A stretch of DNA of 64,000 nucleotides from CAIXSC01 sp046349915 (GTDB lineage: Bacteria > Planctomycetota > Planctomycetia > Pirellulales > Pirellulaceae): assembly GCA_046349915.1 (NCBI GenBank), contig JAXMBL010000011.1:124001-188000 (forward strand). The letters run 5' to 3'. Position numbers and translations under genes: made by a program. Below are positions 48,566 to 58,900 of the stretch, piece after piece (the first letter of the stretch is position 1; each line of letters opens with the position of its first letter). The notes beneath the pieces are model-generated. The model made no database searches and was not told the DNA's origin. It was given only the letters and a program-made list of their open reading frames with translations.

Positions 48566-49528
48566 TCAGGGCCGACCACGACCGTAGATCACTCCCCAGT
48601 GAGTGCGACAAACGCGGACTTCCAGTATGGCGATGAACAACGCCACGGTCACATAGAACAAAATCGCGTAAAGGACGCCGGAAGAAACGGTCGGGTTATC
48701 GCCGCCATCGGGATACAGTGACGCCTTCAATAACAGAGCGAGATTTCCATTTCTTACGACCACCTCGATGGCGATCGTAAAGACGTCCTTGATCGTACGC
48801 CGAGCTAGCAGGCACGTGCCGTAGGTGATCCAGAGCATTGCACTACCGAAAGCCGCTATCGCCAACGGGGCTCGCAATCCTTCACTGAGGATCTTCAGTC
48901 GGCCGGTAAACGCGGCGCCGCCAATAAGTACGATCAGGAGGCCAAAGCTGATCCATATGGCAAACTTACCCGGCAACGAGTAGTGGCTGGGAAAGAGACG
49001 GCGTACGAGCATCCCCGCGGCGAGTGGCGCGAGCAGCCACGAACCGATTTCCGAGAAGATTAACTGGGCAGGCATTTCGACGTGTCCCGTTGTACCAGAG
49101 TTCATCACTCCCAGGGCGGCCGCCATGCTCCCGAACACTTGTAGAATTGTCGGAGTGGTGACCACGCACAGCGCCGTGCAGCACGTGGTGGCTGCGACCG
49201 ACAATGCGACATTTCCTTTGCCGAGATACGTGAAAAGATTCGTGTAAGATCCGCCTGGCAACGCGGCGACCAACAACATGCCAATCGCTACTCCCTCGGA
49301 GACGCGGAAGAGAGCTGCCAAGAGCACCGCGACCATGGGCGCGACCACGCACTGCAAGAAAAGAACGATGACAAGGCCCGACGGTTGCTTGAACACGCGG
49401 ACGATGTCACTAACTGTCAACGTTGTTCCCATGCCGAACATGGAACAGACCAGCAAGCTCGCGGCCAATGCATACTCGGCGGATTGGTAGTCCATGGGAT
49501 TCAGCCACGCGCCGTGCGTTCGAGCCAT
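48566..49528 (-). CDS. Bile acid:sodium symporter (BASS) family transporter
   Basis: A 320-residue protein with eight to ten membrane helices. FGMGTTLTVSDIVRVFKQPSGLVIVLFLQCVVAPMVAVLL and GMLLVAALPGGSYTNLFTYLGKGNVALSVAATTCCT carry the BASS hallmarks; the latter is the first Na+-binding crossover region. Relatives move bile acids, pantothenate, pyruvate or other organic anions with Na+ in the inner membrane. A second start at 49495 (MDYQSAEYALAASLL) would give a shorter N-terminus and is equally plausible. It stands alone on the minus strand. The 285 bp upstream (49529-49813) holds no gene. Confidence 0.85.
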   Translation of the reverse strand: MARTHGAWLNPMDYQSAEYALAASLLVCSMFGMGTTLTVSDIVRVFKQPSGLVIVLFLQCVVAPMVAVLLAALFRVSEGVAIGMLLVAALPGGSYTNLFTYLGKGNVALSVAATTCCTALCVVTTPTILQVFGSMAAALGVMNSGTTGHVEMPAQLIFSEIGSWLLAPLAAGMLVRRLFPSHYSLPGKFAIWISFGLLIVLIGGAAFTGRLKILSEGLRAPLAIAAFGSAMLWITYGTCLLARRTIKDVFTIAIEVVVRNGNLALLLKASLYPDGGDNPTVSSGVLYAILFYVTVALFIAILEVRVCRTHWGVIYGRGRP

Positions 49529-49770
49529 GGTCGCTCGGCGATGGGCGTCGAGTATTCTGCCTCGCGATTCAGAATTTCCGCGTCGAAACGTCTCGTCCCC
49601 TTATCGACCTTTGCACTCACCGAATTTCAGTAACTCACGCGTACTCTCGGCAAAAAATGATGCGAGTCATGCCCGCGAACGAGTTCTGCGGCAAATTGGC
49701 GAAGTCAGGTAAGGAGGCGTTGTCTGACAAGGGCGAGTCGATCCTTCGCCATGACACCCAACATACTCCT

Positions 49771-49810
49771 CCCTCTGTCCGAATTCGTGTCATTCGTTCG
49801 ATTCGTGGTC
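49771..49810. repeat. Dispersed ATTCGTG-rich repeat (copy 1)
   Basis: About 40 bp (CCCTCTGTCCGAATTCGTGT... ending ATTCGTGGTC) also found at 53333-53372 with few differences. It lies 3 bp from the dus stop codon. Shorter, oppositely oriented relatives are at 53125-53142 and 53433-53453. Confidence 0.8.
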
Positions 49811-49813
49811 CAA

Positions 49814-50872
49814 TCAGCCACACTCCGTAGTCCCCGCATGGAGCCGCGGATCGGGATAGACGCCCGGTAAATCCTCGGCGTAGAATCGGTCGAGTACCGC
49901 GTCCCAGTCGGCACGCGTCTTGGCGCGAGCGAACGCCTCGCGCACTTCCACATAACGCGGATGGTTCGCCGCATACTTGATGCCGAACTTGCGCATCAGG
50001 ATTCCACACTGTTTGGGCTCGTAAATCTGCTCGGCGAGCCCAAAGTGTTCGCGAATCAAGTCTCGCTGCTCATGCAGTCGAGGCGGCGCGGGCATGGGGC
50101 GTCCCGCGAGCAGCGCTCGAGCTTGATCGAAGATCCACGGATTGCCGATCGCTCCGCGCGCAATGGTAACGCCATCGACGCCTGTCTCGCGGATCATGCG
50201 CAGGCAATCTTCCGCGGTGAACAAGTCGCCGCTGCCGAGAAGACGGATGCGACCCGCGATATGTCGTTGCACTTCCGCCAAAAATTCCCAGCGGCTGGGG
50301 CCGATGTAGCGTTGAGCAACCGTGCGGCCATGGACGGTGACCCCTGCCACACCCAAAGCAATGGCGCCATCCAGGATCTGAAAAAAGTTGTCGCGGCTTT
50401 GCTGCGAATCATCAATGCCGCGACGCATCTTGACGGTGACTGGAATCGCATGCGGCACGACATCCCGTGTACGACGAATAATCTCGAGCGCCACCTCGGG
50501 TTGACTCAAATGGAATCCCCCGCGGCAGCGACCCAAGACCTTCTTCACGGGACAACCGAAATTGATGTCGATGACGTCGAAACCCGCCTCGGCCAGTTTC
50601 TTCGCGCCGGCCGCGAACTGCTCGGGCTCCGCCCCCATCAACTGACCGCCCACCGGCCGTTCATCGTCGGTGATGTAGAGGAAATGCGACGTGCGCTTAC
50701 GCAATTTGAGCGTGACCAGGAACTGGTCGAGCATTACTTCGCAGAGGCTGTACGACGCACCGGCCCGGCGAGCTAACCAGCGCATGGGCCAATCGCTGTA
50801 GCCAGAGAGTGCCGCTTGCACGAACGGATGCTCAATCCGAACGTTTCCCATCAGAATATTCGTCGCGATCAT
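49814..50872 (-). CDS. dus: tRNA-dihydrouridine synthase
   Basis: A 352-residue FMN-dependent TIM-barrel enzyme that reduces uridines in the tRNA D-loop. Motifs: PFVQAALSGYSDWPMRWLARRAGA at the N-terminus, DVIDINFGCPVKKVLGRCRGG with the likely catalytic Cys107, VTVKMRRGIDD, GVAGVTVHGRTVAQRYIGPSRWE, LLGSGDLFTAEDCLRMIRETGVDGVTIARGAIGNPWIF. Which subfamily (DusA, B or C) it belongs to is unclear; DusB-like is most likely. The start overlaps the stop of the preceding gene by 4 bp (ATGA), so it is translationally coupled to the last membrane protein of the MoxR cluster. Confidence 0.92.
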   Translation of the reverse strand: MIATNILMGNVRIEHPFVQAALSGYSDWPMRWLARRAGASYSLCEVMLDQFLVTLKLRKRTSHFLYITDDERPVGGQLMGAEPEQFAAGAKKLAEAGFDVIDINFGCPVKKVLGRCRGGFHLSQPEVALEIIRRTRDVVPHAIPVTVKMRRGIDDSQQSRDNFFQILDGAIALGVAGVTVHGRTVAQRYIGPSRWEFLAEVQRHIAGRIRLLGSGDLFTAEDCLRMIRETGVDGVTIARGAIGNPWIFDQARALLAGRPMPAPPRLHEQRDLIREHFGLAEQIYEPKQCGILMRKFGIKYAANHPRYVEVREAFARAKTRADWDAVLDRFYAEDLPGVYPDPRLHAGTTECG

Positions 50873-53085
50873 TTTTCCGGTTTCGCCTCGCCATCCAACA
50901 ACTGTCGCACTCGTCGCCGCTGAGCCTCTAGAGTGTCGAGCAGCAATTCTCGTTGCCCACTCCGTAGATCCTCAATCAAGCGTACGGCTTCCTGAAAACC
51001 CTCGGCTCGTGACAACTCGCGAATCACTTCGCGCAGCGACTGGTCCAACGCTGCCTGAGCCTGATTCAATTCCTCTTGAGCCAGCGACTTGTCTTGGCTC
51101 GAATCCAAGCCGATCCTTGCCAATCGTTCAACACGAGCCGACTCCTGATCGCGCGCCCGAAGCAATGGCGTCATGATACGCTGTGAAAATCGCTCGATCA
51201 GGGGACTGTTCATCGTTTCCAGGCCGCTCTGAATGATTTCGACGCGAACCTCGTCGAGTTCTTGGGCGCGATCGACCAAAGACTCGCGCAGGCGGCCGAA
51301 ATCGCGCAGGCGTCGAGCCGCGTCTTCGGCGGGCAATGCGGCGAGCGACCTGCGCCAATCGTCGAGGTCGATCCGTAGTTGCTCCAACAATTGGCGTTGT
51401 TCCTTTTCTCGCCGCAACCAGTCCGCCCGCAATTCTCCGGGTTCCACAATACTCCAGGGTCGCTCCGTCGAACGACCTGTTTTGGGACCGGATACGGTGT
51501 CGTTGTCGGTTGCTTCCCAGACTAGGGTGAGCACCGACCCTGGCGGAACCTCAAGGGGCGCCAAAGAGACTTCCGCCGACGAGGTCGTACTGCCGGACGT
51601 CTTCTTAAGCTCGACCTCCACGGGAGTCCAGGGACGTAACTCTTCGCCTTGAGCATTTGTCAGTCGAGCCAAGAGACGAACCGCGGCGACTTGGCGATCG
51701 TCCTCCACCGTGACGCGGCCAACCAGTCGCGTCGAGGCCACTACAAGTCGACTCGCACCTGACCAGTGGGCGACGACGCGCGGCGGCGTATCTTCCAGCA
51801 TTTCAATGCGAAAAGCCGGAGGACGGGCGAAGTCGAGTCCCAAGCGATCGACGACCGACAGCGAGACCAGGCCATCGACCCAATCGTTCGGTCCGAGTTC
51901 TCCGCGGAAGCGACGCGGGTCGGAGGCATCCACGCTGCATGGGACTCGCGTCTTGCCCGTGAGGGCCGCCGCTACGACAACGGGCTGCTTCATCCGACCC
52001 TCGATCTTCAGCCGGCTTCCACGCAAAACTCGGTAGGGGCCTTGGCCGGCGAGCAAGGGGAGGACTGCGCCACCCGTGTAAGCTGGCTCCTGAACCTCTA
52101 ATCGCAAGTTCTCTAATGCGGGGGGATCTACTGTTCTTACGGGAATCCATCCAGTGCGAGCATCATCGGCGGTCACGCGAAACTGAAACGGCTCGAGAAT
52201 GTCTCGCACGTGGAGTTCGTAGCGCGATTCAGAGCTGTGAACGATTGAATCGCGAACGACTGGGGAGAGTGTATGGGACCTTTGAGGTTCAAACTCGAGT
52301 CGCGGCGGGTCGCTGGCAGGGGCAGGCGTTCGAGATGAACTGGCGGATGTATCCACCAGCGGCTCGGTGCGAGCCACTCGCAGACGCACTCGTAGATCAC
52401 CGCCGCGCGCCACGACAAACTCCCGCTCATGCACCCCTTCAAACTCAATACGAGTTCGCCGCGGGTATTCCAATTCGGCCCACGCCAGATTTCGCAGACG
52501 CCAGACGGTCAGCGTGGGCGAGGCGTAAGTGGTAGAAAATAAAACGCCAAGCAGTAAGCCAACGACGCCGGTGGCGAGCCACTGGCGACGAGTCCAATCG
52601 TGGTCGATTAAGTCGTGGAAATCGACCCCAACGGCCGCTTCCGAGGCGCGTCGCTGCGTTGCTTCGACGAGTTCCCGCGAGGCGCCTGCTGGTACTTGAT
52701 GATGAGTCCATTCAACGGCATTGACCAGCAGTCCACGGAGCACAGAAAATCGCCGCTCGACCCGATGAGCCAGCTCGAGGACTCCTGGCGTACCGCGAAT
52801 CACTCGGTGGATCGCTCGACACAGACCAAGGACCACCGCGACCCCCACGAACAGGCTGATCCCAATCCTGACCGCTCGGGTGAACGAGCACAGGTAGTCG
52901 AGTGCAAAGTCGGCGATCAACAGGCCCAGCAGCACCGCCGCGATTTGCCACATTTCCGACAACGCGATACGCCAGCGAAACGACTGCCGCAGTAGCCCTA
53001 ACCGCGCAATCAACGACCGCTCGTCGCCGTTTTCAGCAGCGGAGCCGGTGGAGAGGGTGGCGTTGCGTGGGGAATTCTCGGCCAT
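50869..53085 (-). CDS. Uncharacterised membrane protein with C-terminal coiled coil, MoxR-cluster member
   Basis: A 738-residue protein from the ATG at 53085 (MAENSPRN; the frame is open to 53139). Two membrane helices near the N-terminus (MWQIAAVLLGLLIADFALDYL and IGISLFVGVAVVLGLCRAI) and a third at ~175-195 are followed by a large periplasm-facing beta-rich region (DLRVRLRVART..., LRLEVQEPAYTGG). The C-terminal ~200 residues are strongly charged and helical (LRREKEQRQLLEQLRIDLDDW, DKSLAQEELNQAQAALDQSLREVIREL). This resembles DUF4175-type proteins that accompany MoxR/VWA clusters, but I cannot confirm the family. Encoded downstream of the VWA-like protein on the same strand, and overlaps dus by 4 bp. 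Confidence 0.7.
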   Translation of the reverse strand: MAENSPRNATLSTGSAAENGDERSLIARLGLLRQSFRWRIALSEMWQIAAVLLGLLIADFALDYLCSFTRAVRIGISLFVGVAVVLGLCRAIHRVIRGTPGVLELAHRVERRFSVLRGLLVNAVEWTHHQVPAGASRELVEATQRRASEAAVGVDFHDLIDHDWTRRQWLATGVVGLLLGVLFSTTYASPTLTVWRLRNLAWAELEYPRRTRIEFEGVHEREFVVARGGDLRVRLRVARTEPLVDTSASSSRTPAPASDPPRLEFEPQRSHTLSPVVRDSIVHSSESRYELHVRDILEPFQFRVTADDARTGWIPVRTVDPPALENLRLEVQEPAYTGGAVLPLLAGQGPYRVLRGSRLKIEGRMKQPVVVAAALTGKTRVPCSVDASDPRRFRGELGPNDWVDGLVSLSVVDRLGLDFARPPAFRIEMLEDTPPRVVAHWSGASRLVVASTRLVGRVTVEDDRQVAAVRLLARLTNAQGEELRPWTPVEVELKKTSGSTTSSAEVSLAPLEVPPGSVLTLVWEATDNDTVSGPKTGRSTERPWSIVEPGELRADWLRREKEQRQLLEQLRIDLDDWRRSLAALPAEDAARRLRDFGRLRESLVDRAQELDEVRVEIIQSGLETMNSPLIERFSQRIMTPLLRARDQESARVERLARIGLDSSQDKSLAQEELNQAQAALDQSLREVIRELSRAEGFQEAVRLIEDLRSGQRELLLDTLEAQRRRVRQLLDGEAKPEK

Positions 53086-53124
53086 GAAGGCTTTGAGTAT
53101 ACCCAGGAAACGACTCCGTGATTT

Positions 53125-53453
53125 GACCACGAATCGCACGAACTAGACGAATGGGAAGAATAGGTGAGCAGAGTTGTGTCCGAAGTACTTGACCAACCGC
53201 AACTCACGGAAAAGTGAAGGCAATCCGAGTGCTCTCCAAGAGCCCCCCCGTCCCCTCCGTCCTTTTTCTTCCTCCTTGCTCCTTTTCCTTCTCCCTTCTC
53301 CCTTCTCCCTTCTCCCTTTTTCCTTTTTCCTTCCCTCCGTCCGGATTCGTGTGATTCGTGCGATTCGTGGTCGCCTCCCCTTCCGAGTCTCACAGCTACG
53401 AACCAAGCCACAACCCAATCCGCCGATTCGTAGACCACGAATCGAACGAATCG
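53125..53453. repeat. ATTCGTG-rich repeats and a CTTCTCC tandem between two MoxR-cluster genes
   Basis: The only long gap in the cluster holds GACCACGAATCGCACGAA at 53125-53142, its reverse-complement type within 53342-53372 (ending ATTCGTGGTC), and GACCACGAATCGAACGAATCG at 53433-53453, so oppositely oriented copies alternate. In between, CTTCTCC is repeated four times at 53288-53315 in a pyrimidine-rich tract (53265-53340). No gene is seen. The elements may fold into stem-loops and set the expression of the downstream genes. Confidence 0.8.
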
Positions 53454-53455
53454 AC

Positions 53456-55873
53456 TCAAACCGCGCGATGACGTTTTCGTACGAGCCACTCCGCGGCCAA
53501 AAGGCCGACGAAAGCCGATAAAACCCAACCGTTGTCCCACAAGGGGCTGGGGGAATGGCGAACTATCGCAACTTCTCGCTGGTCTGGCACCGCATCCAAG
53601 GCTTCTCGCAGTCGTTCCCATGGAACGTAGCGACCGCCGGACAATCGTGCGAGATCGGTGAGCAACGCTTCATCGAGCCACGGAGTACGAGTTTCCACCT
53701 GTGGTAACTCGCCCACGATCGTTGTTCGAATCTTCTCGGGGGCTGGATTCGGGCTGGGTAATTCGTATTCCAATTCAAAGACGCCTGGCCGCGGGGCAGT
53801 CCAACGACCCTCAAAAACGCCCGCTTCTCCAGGCTTAGGCAGCAAGGAGATTTTCTCTAACTGTTCGGCGCCCTCCCGCACTTGGACCTCTATGGACGGC
53901 AATGACACGGGTTCTCCGAGCGTTTCTTGGATGCGAGCCGTCACCACGGTCGATTCGCCGACCTCCAGTCGCTCCCGATCTGCTTGCAACCAGCCGCGAC
54001 CATGTCCCTCCCAAGCTCGTCCCTCGCCTAAAAACTCAATCATGCCTCGCCAAAATCGCTCACGCGAGGTTGCTCGATGCACGGGGTCCGCGACTCGCCA
54101 CGTCGAGGGAAAGCCAAGATAGGCGACATGAGCGGCGCCAAAGCGGCCCGTCGCCAACAACGGTCGATTGCCGCGCGACGTGCGTGTCGCCGGATCGCCA
54201 TGCTCCAATAAAACGCGAGCAGCGGGTCTCGCTCGAGTTGCGGGGAATGACCAGTAGACCTCCAGCGAGCTGGCCGGACCGGCGGCGTCCCCGAATGGCA
54301 AGTCGCGCACGAGCGGATGGTCCTGCTGGCCAGCGGATACCTGCGCCGGCCAACTCTTCAGCGCTGGACCAAGTCGAGTCGCCAACTCCAATTCGGCGGC
54401 TTCCGCGAACTCCACCGGCCACACGTCCTGGAGCGTATCGCCGGGTGGCAGCGAATTCCATTCGGCGCCATGCCGGTGGCCTGGCTGATACAGCACACCC
54501 CCACCATGCTCGACCAGAAAGCGTCGCAGCCATGTGCCAAATTCGGGCGGCAGTCGAGTGGGATCGGGGTCGAGCAGCAGGACCACGTCGTACCACAACA
54601 GCTCCTCGGCGGAATTCGGAAAAGCGGGCAGGGGACGAGTGCCGCTGGCGGGACGATTTTCATCGGCCGATTGCAGCCAGCAACTGCTCTCATAACCCGA
54701 ATCGCGAGTCAACCAACGCTCAATCTGGCGATACTCCCAACTCGGTTCGCCGGCAATCGCCAAGACTCGTAACCGATCGCGTTCCAGGACTCGTACGGGC
54801 AACGATTCACGACGAGTGTCGTTGGGCGCGTTCCGCGATTCTCCCTCAGGCTCCAAGCGAGCTTCATACACATACCGCCCCAGCGTCTCGATCTGCTGTT
54901 GGAACACTTGGCGATGGATGCGCTGTTCGCCCGACTCATCCAAGGCCAATGTTGCTAAAGCGACTTTTTCGAATGTGCTAGCGGGAGAGTTCTCGGGAGA
55001 CTCGACATCGTCGTGCGGGCGTCGCCAAAGAGTGACGTTCAATGAACCCGTTTCGGAAGATTGCGAGGCGACGATCACCTCCACCTCGAACGGCTCGTCC
55101 CGCCAAACTTGCGGACGAACGTAGACGCCCGCGACTCGCGACGAACGAGTGCGATTGGTCTGGCCCACTCCGACAGCAAGGATCGGAATCCCACGCTCGC
55201 CTGCCTCGCGAGCCGCTTCGCGCGGATCGCTCCGGCCGGTGTGTTGTCCATCGCTGAACAACAGGATCGCGATCGGCGACTCGCCGGCGAGTGCCGTCTC
55301 CAACGCTTGAGTGATGTCGGTGCCTCGGCCGTCCGCGGTCCATGGCGGCCAATCAACGCCGTCGCTCGATGCTTGCCGCGTGGAGTTTACTGGCGGTTCG
55401 ACGCTCGCTGTTGGTGAGTTGGCGTCTTGTCCCGCGGACTGCGTCTCCAAGGCGAAATCCAGCAGTCGCAAGCTTGCTCGCTTCGATAACGTGCGCCAAG
55501 CATCCGCTGCGTCGTGCGTGACGAACTTGGAAACGAGCTCCGAACGTGAGACAGCCGACTGGTCGGTGGTCGAGTCGCCGGCGAGCGACATGGAGAGCGA
55601 CGAATCGCGAAGCACCACGACGGGCGGCTTCAACTCGCGTTGATCCACACGTGCGAGCCCTGGGCCCAGCAGAACGAATGCCCACGTGATCCAAGCCAGC
55701 GTACGCACGGTCGCGGCGACTACGCGGCTCTTCTGGCTCCAGACGCCTCGTTCACGGCGATAGACCCACCAGGTCCAAGCGATGGCGAGCGCGCACGGAA
55801 GGAACACGGTCAGCAGCATCCAGCCACTGTCCAAGCCCATCCAAGTCCACTCGCTTTGCGACCACTGACCCAA
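53456..55873 (-). CDS. VWA-like membrane protein (BatA/B-like, glutamine-amidotransferase-type fold)
   Basis: An 805-residue protein. Two N-terminal membrane helices (~20-38 and ~52-70) precede VVVLRDSSLSMSLAG, whose DSSLS (90-94) fits the MIDAS metal site of a von Willebrand A domain; ILLFSDGQHTGRSDP and GIPILAVGVGQ continue that fold. The middle contains a class I glutamine-amidotransferase-like segment (VLAIAGEPSWEYRQIERWL..., LLWYDVVLLLDPDP, GGGVLYQPGHRH) lacking an obvious catalytic Cys, so it is probably non-enzymatic. A single helix (WVLSAFVGLLAAEWLVRKRHRAV) closes the protein. Such proteins are usual in planctomycete MoxR clusters; the function is unknown and may concern envelope stress or protein assembly. 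Confidence 0.8.
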   Translation of the reverse strand: MGQWSQSEWTWMGLDSGWMLLTVFLPCALAIAWTWWVYRRERGVWSQKSRVVAATVRTLAWITWAFVLLGPGLARVDQRELKPPVVVLRDSSLSMSLAGDSTTDQSAVSRSELVSKFVTHDAADAWRTLSKRASLRLLDFALETQSAGQDANSPTASVEPPVNSTRQASSDGVDWPPWTADGRGTDITQALETALAGESPIAILLFSDGQHTGRSDPREAAREAGERGIPILAVGVGQTNRTRSSRVAGVYVRPQVWRDEPFEVEVIVASQSSETGSLNVTLWRRPHDDVESPENSPASTFEKVALATLALDESGEQRIHRQVFQQQIETLGRYVYEARLEPEGESRNAPNDTRRESLPVRVLERDRLRVLAIAGEPSWEYRQIERWLTRDSGYESSCWLQSADENRPASGTRPLPAFPNSAEELLWYDVVLLLDPDPTRLPPEFGTWLRRFLVEHGGGVLYQPGHRHGAEWNSLPPGDTLQDVWPVEFAEAAELELATRLGPALKSWPAQVSAGQQDHPLVRDLPFGDAAGPASSLEVYWSFPATRARPAARVLLEHGDPATRTSRGNRPLLATGRFGAAHVAYLGFPSTWRVADPVHRATSRERFWRGMIEFLGEGRAWEGHGRGWLQADRERLEVGESTVVTARIQETLGEPVSLPSIEVQVREGAEQLEKISLLPKPGEAGVFEGRWTAPRPGVFELEYELPSPNPAPEKIRTTIVGELPQVETRTPWLDEALLTDLARLSGGRYVPWERLREALDAVPDQREVAIVRHSPSPLWDNGWVLSAFVGLLAAEWLVRKRHRAV

Positions 55874-55962
55874 TCTTGAGACTCTCTATTCCAAACGAAG
55901 TCGCCACCGGGGAACTCGACCGTCGAATTCCGCATTTTGATCGAAGCACTGTCGTCGCGGCG

Positions 55963-58900
55963 TTACTCGACGACCGCTAATCCGCCATTCAAATCGCCTT
56001 CACGCTTCCACACCAGCTTACCCATCGCATCATAAAACGAAACGCTCGCAGCTTCCGCGACTAACCATTGTCCACTAGCGAGTCGAAACGATCGTCGCAG
56101 ACCCTGCCAGCCGCCGCGAGCCAACGACGTAGTTCCTTCTCGCTTTTCTGGCGTGAATTCGAGTCGCATCACTTGTCCGGGCGTGGCAAAGGTCGCGTAA
56201 ACTGCTCCGTCTTTGGACACGCACAAGGAACGCGGCGAAGTTTCGAAGTCGATGGTTCGCGAGGGGGAATCTTGGGGACCTAGCACGATTGCTTGGCGCC
56301 CCTCCCATAACGCTACGCAAATCGATTCGCTTGGCTTCTCTGTTTGAGTCAATGACGGAGTGGGGTAGGGGACGACATCGACCGGTCTCCCAACCGTGCG
56401 TTCGACTCGTCGCCATTTCCCCTGCGGATCGACTTGACCTACCATGCCGATATCGGGAAATGCGATCCATGCACTTCCGTCCGACATGGCCGTGATGCTC
56501 GCTGGGCGCGCGGGAAGGCCCGTCAATTCCGCGACTCGCTGACCTCGCTCGTTGAACTCGACCAACACATTCTGTCCGTGATCCACGACCCAGCGGCGGC
56601 CGTCACGCCAAGCTGCGCACGCACCCGGCAGGCGAATACTCGTGTCTTTCCACAAAATGTTTCCGCCGAAATCCAACTCCAAGACCTGCCCTTGAGCAAG
56701 GTCGGTGACAAGGCAACGCGGCGCCACGGCGCCCGATGCTTCTTTCGCGGTTCCCTGGTTACTCGCTGTCGAAGGCTTGTCTTGTGCCGTCGAATCTGCA
56801 TGAGTGGGACGACGAATCAGCGAAGTTGGGAGTCGACCTGAACCTGACGATAGAGGCTCGGCAGCGGGAGGATTCGCGGAAACGGCGGGCGTCAACTCGA
56901 GCCAACGATCGAACGTCGACAAAGCCCAGCGTTTGTTGACGCAATGAACCTCGAGTGGAACTGGCCCTGGCGTCAACACTCGCCGCCGGTCGCGCACCGA
57001 ACCTGTTTGCATATCGATCGCGGCCAAATCAATTTCAATCGCCTCGCCGCCTAGACCATCCGGCGCGTCCAGCAATCGTCGACGTTGCGACTGGGCCATG
57101 GAAAGTACGGGAACCACCACCAATTCGTCGTCCAACAACGCTCGACCAGCCAAACGGCCCAGCGATTGTCGCCACAGCAGTTTGCCCGAGGCGAGTGCAT
57201 ACGCACGCAGCGAATGTGGGCCAGCGACCACCACCTTACCGCGAGCGATGCCGATCTGATGAGTCGCCTCGGTTGCCTTTGTTGCAAGTTCACTGCTTGA
57301 GGAACTCTCCGCTAGTCGTCTGGGGGATGTCCATTGAGTGGCGCCGGTGCGTCGATCCAGAACGATCAGCCGATCCGAATCACTTGCGGTGACGATTAAC
57401 CAACGCCCATGAACCGCCAGCTTATCCTCGTCCCAGCCATCCGGGATCAAGCTGGGAGCAATCCCGGTCGTTGGGGCCAAATCCTTGGTTCCCGTGCCGG
57501 CAGCGAGAGCGCTGGCCCGTCGAGCAAAATGCCGTGGGTAAGTCGCCGCCCACCGAGTGGCGCCAGTCTCCTGATTCAAGGCGACGATCACGCCCACTCC
57601 CGCGGCGGCATAGACCTCGTCTCCATCGCACGCCAATTCCAATGACGACCAAGGCCAGGCGCCGATTCGAGGTTCGCCCGCGATGCGAGATGTCCACGCC
57701 ACCTCGCCGCTCTCAAGACGAATCGCCGCGACGTAAAGGGTCGCTCCCATCAACGTTGGAATGAAACCGTAACGACGACCGACGACCAAGGGGCCCAAGA
57801 AGGTCGCGTCGAGCAACGAAGATTCACTCGCGGTGGCGCTGGGGCCCAGCACATCCGTGGGCGCGATCTCCCAAGCAACCTCGCCGCTGGCCGGGTCGTA
57901 CGCCGCCAAGCGATTCGCACGCTGACGCCAAGACCAGCGGCGAGCGGCAAATGGAAGAGGCTTTGCGTCGTACGAAGGACTCGGCTCCACACAAAACACT
58001 CGACGGTCTTGCCAAGTGATGACGTGACGCAAACTGTCAGCCCAGAACCAAGCGTCGTGGGCCGTCAGCCGTCGACTTGGTTCGCGTAAGGCGACGTCGC
58101 GCGGTGTGATCATCGACCAAGCGGCAGGAAGACCCGTGAAGTCAGCCGCAAGTTTTGTTGTCGACGTCGTGTCTTGTTTGCCGACGCCCAACGTGAAAAC
58201 ACTCGTCGATTCTTGCGCAAGGGGAAATGGTTGGACCGACCATGATTTTGCGCCGCCAGCGAACAGTTGTGTCGCGCTGTGCGATACCCAGTGAGGAGGC
58301 GACCAGCCTGAGTCGAGCCATCGCCTTCCCAAGGATTGCGAGTCACGTCGCGGCGTCAACTCGTCGTACCCAGGGCCAAATGCGTCAGTGGCGGAAAGTC
58401 GAGCAACTTGAGTTGCGATGACGCTGGGCGTGGAGACTTGCTCCGATGAGTCTGACTGCAAAAGAACTGTCCGAGCGATTCGCCATTCGGAACGTCCCAA
58501 TTTGAAATCCCAAGCCTCAGCTAATCCGTCTCCCAATCCTAATTGCACTCGATCCGGGCGGCCGCCGCTCGACCGCTCTTGGACAGGAATTGCCAAAAAC
58601 TGCTCGACGTGTCGACGAATCGTCTCGCGCGAGGCATTCACTGCATCCGATGCCGCGGCGGTCGTTGGAGACGACGCGAGTGCGGCTCGCGCCGCGCTGT
58701 CGTCTCCGAGATAGGCATCCGCCAGCGCTTTGCGCAACCAGATATCTGTTTTCGGAGGAGTTAGGTCGGGATGCCAGCGAGCCAATCGCTCCAGGCGCCA
58801 GGACGCTGAGACAAAGTCGAGACGGTCGAGTGCGTCGAGGGCCAAGAGCCATGCCGCGTCGTCGCCGTGACTCGAAAAAAAGTAACGACGATCGACTTCC

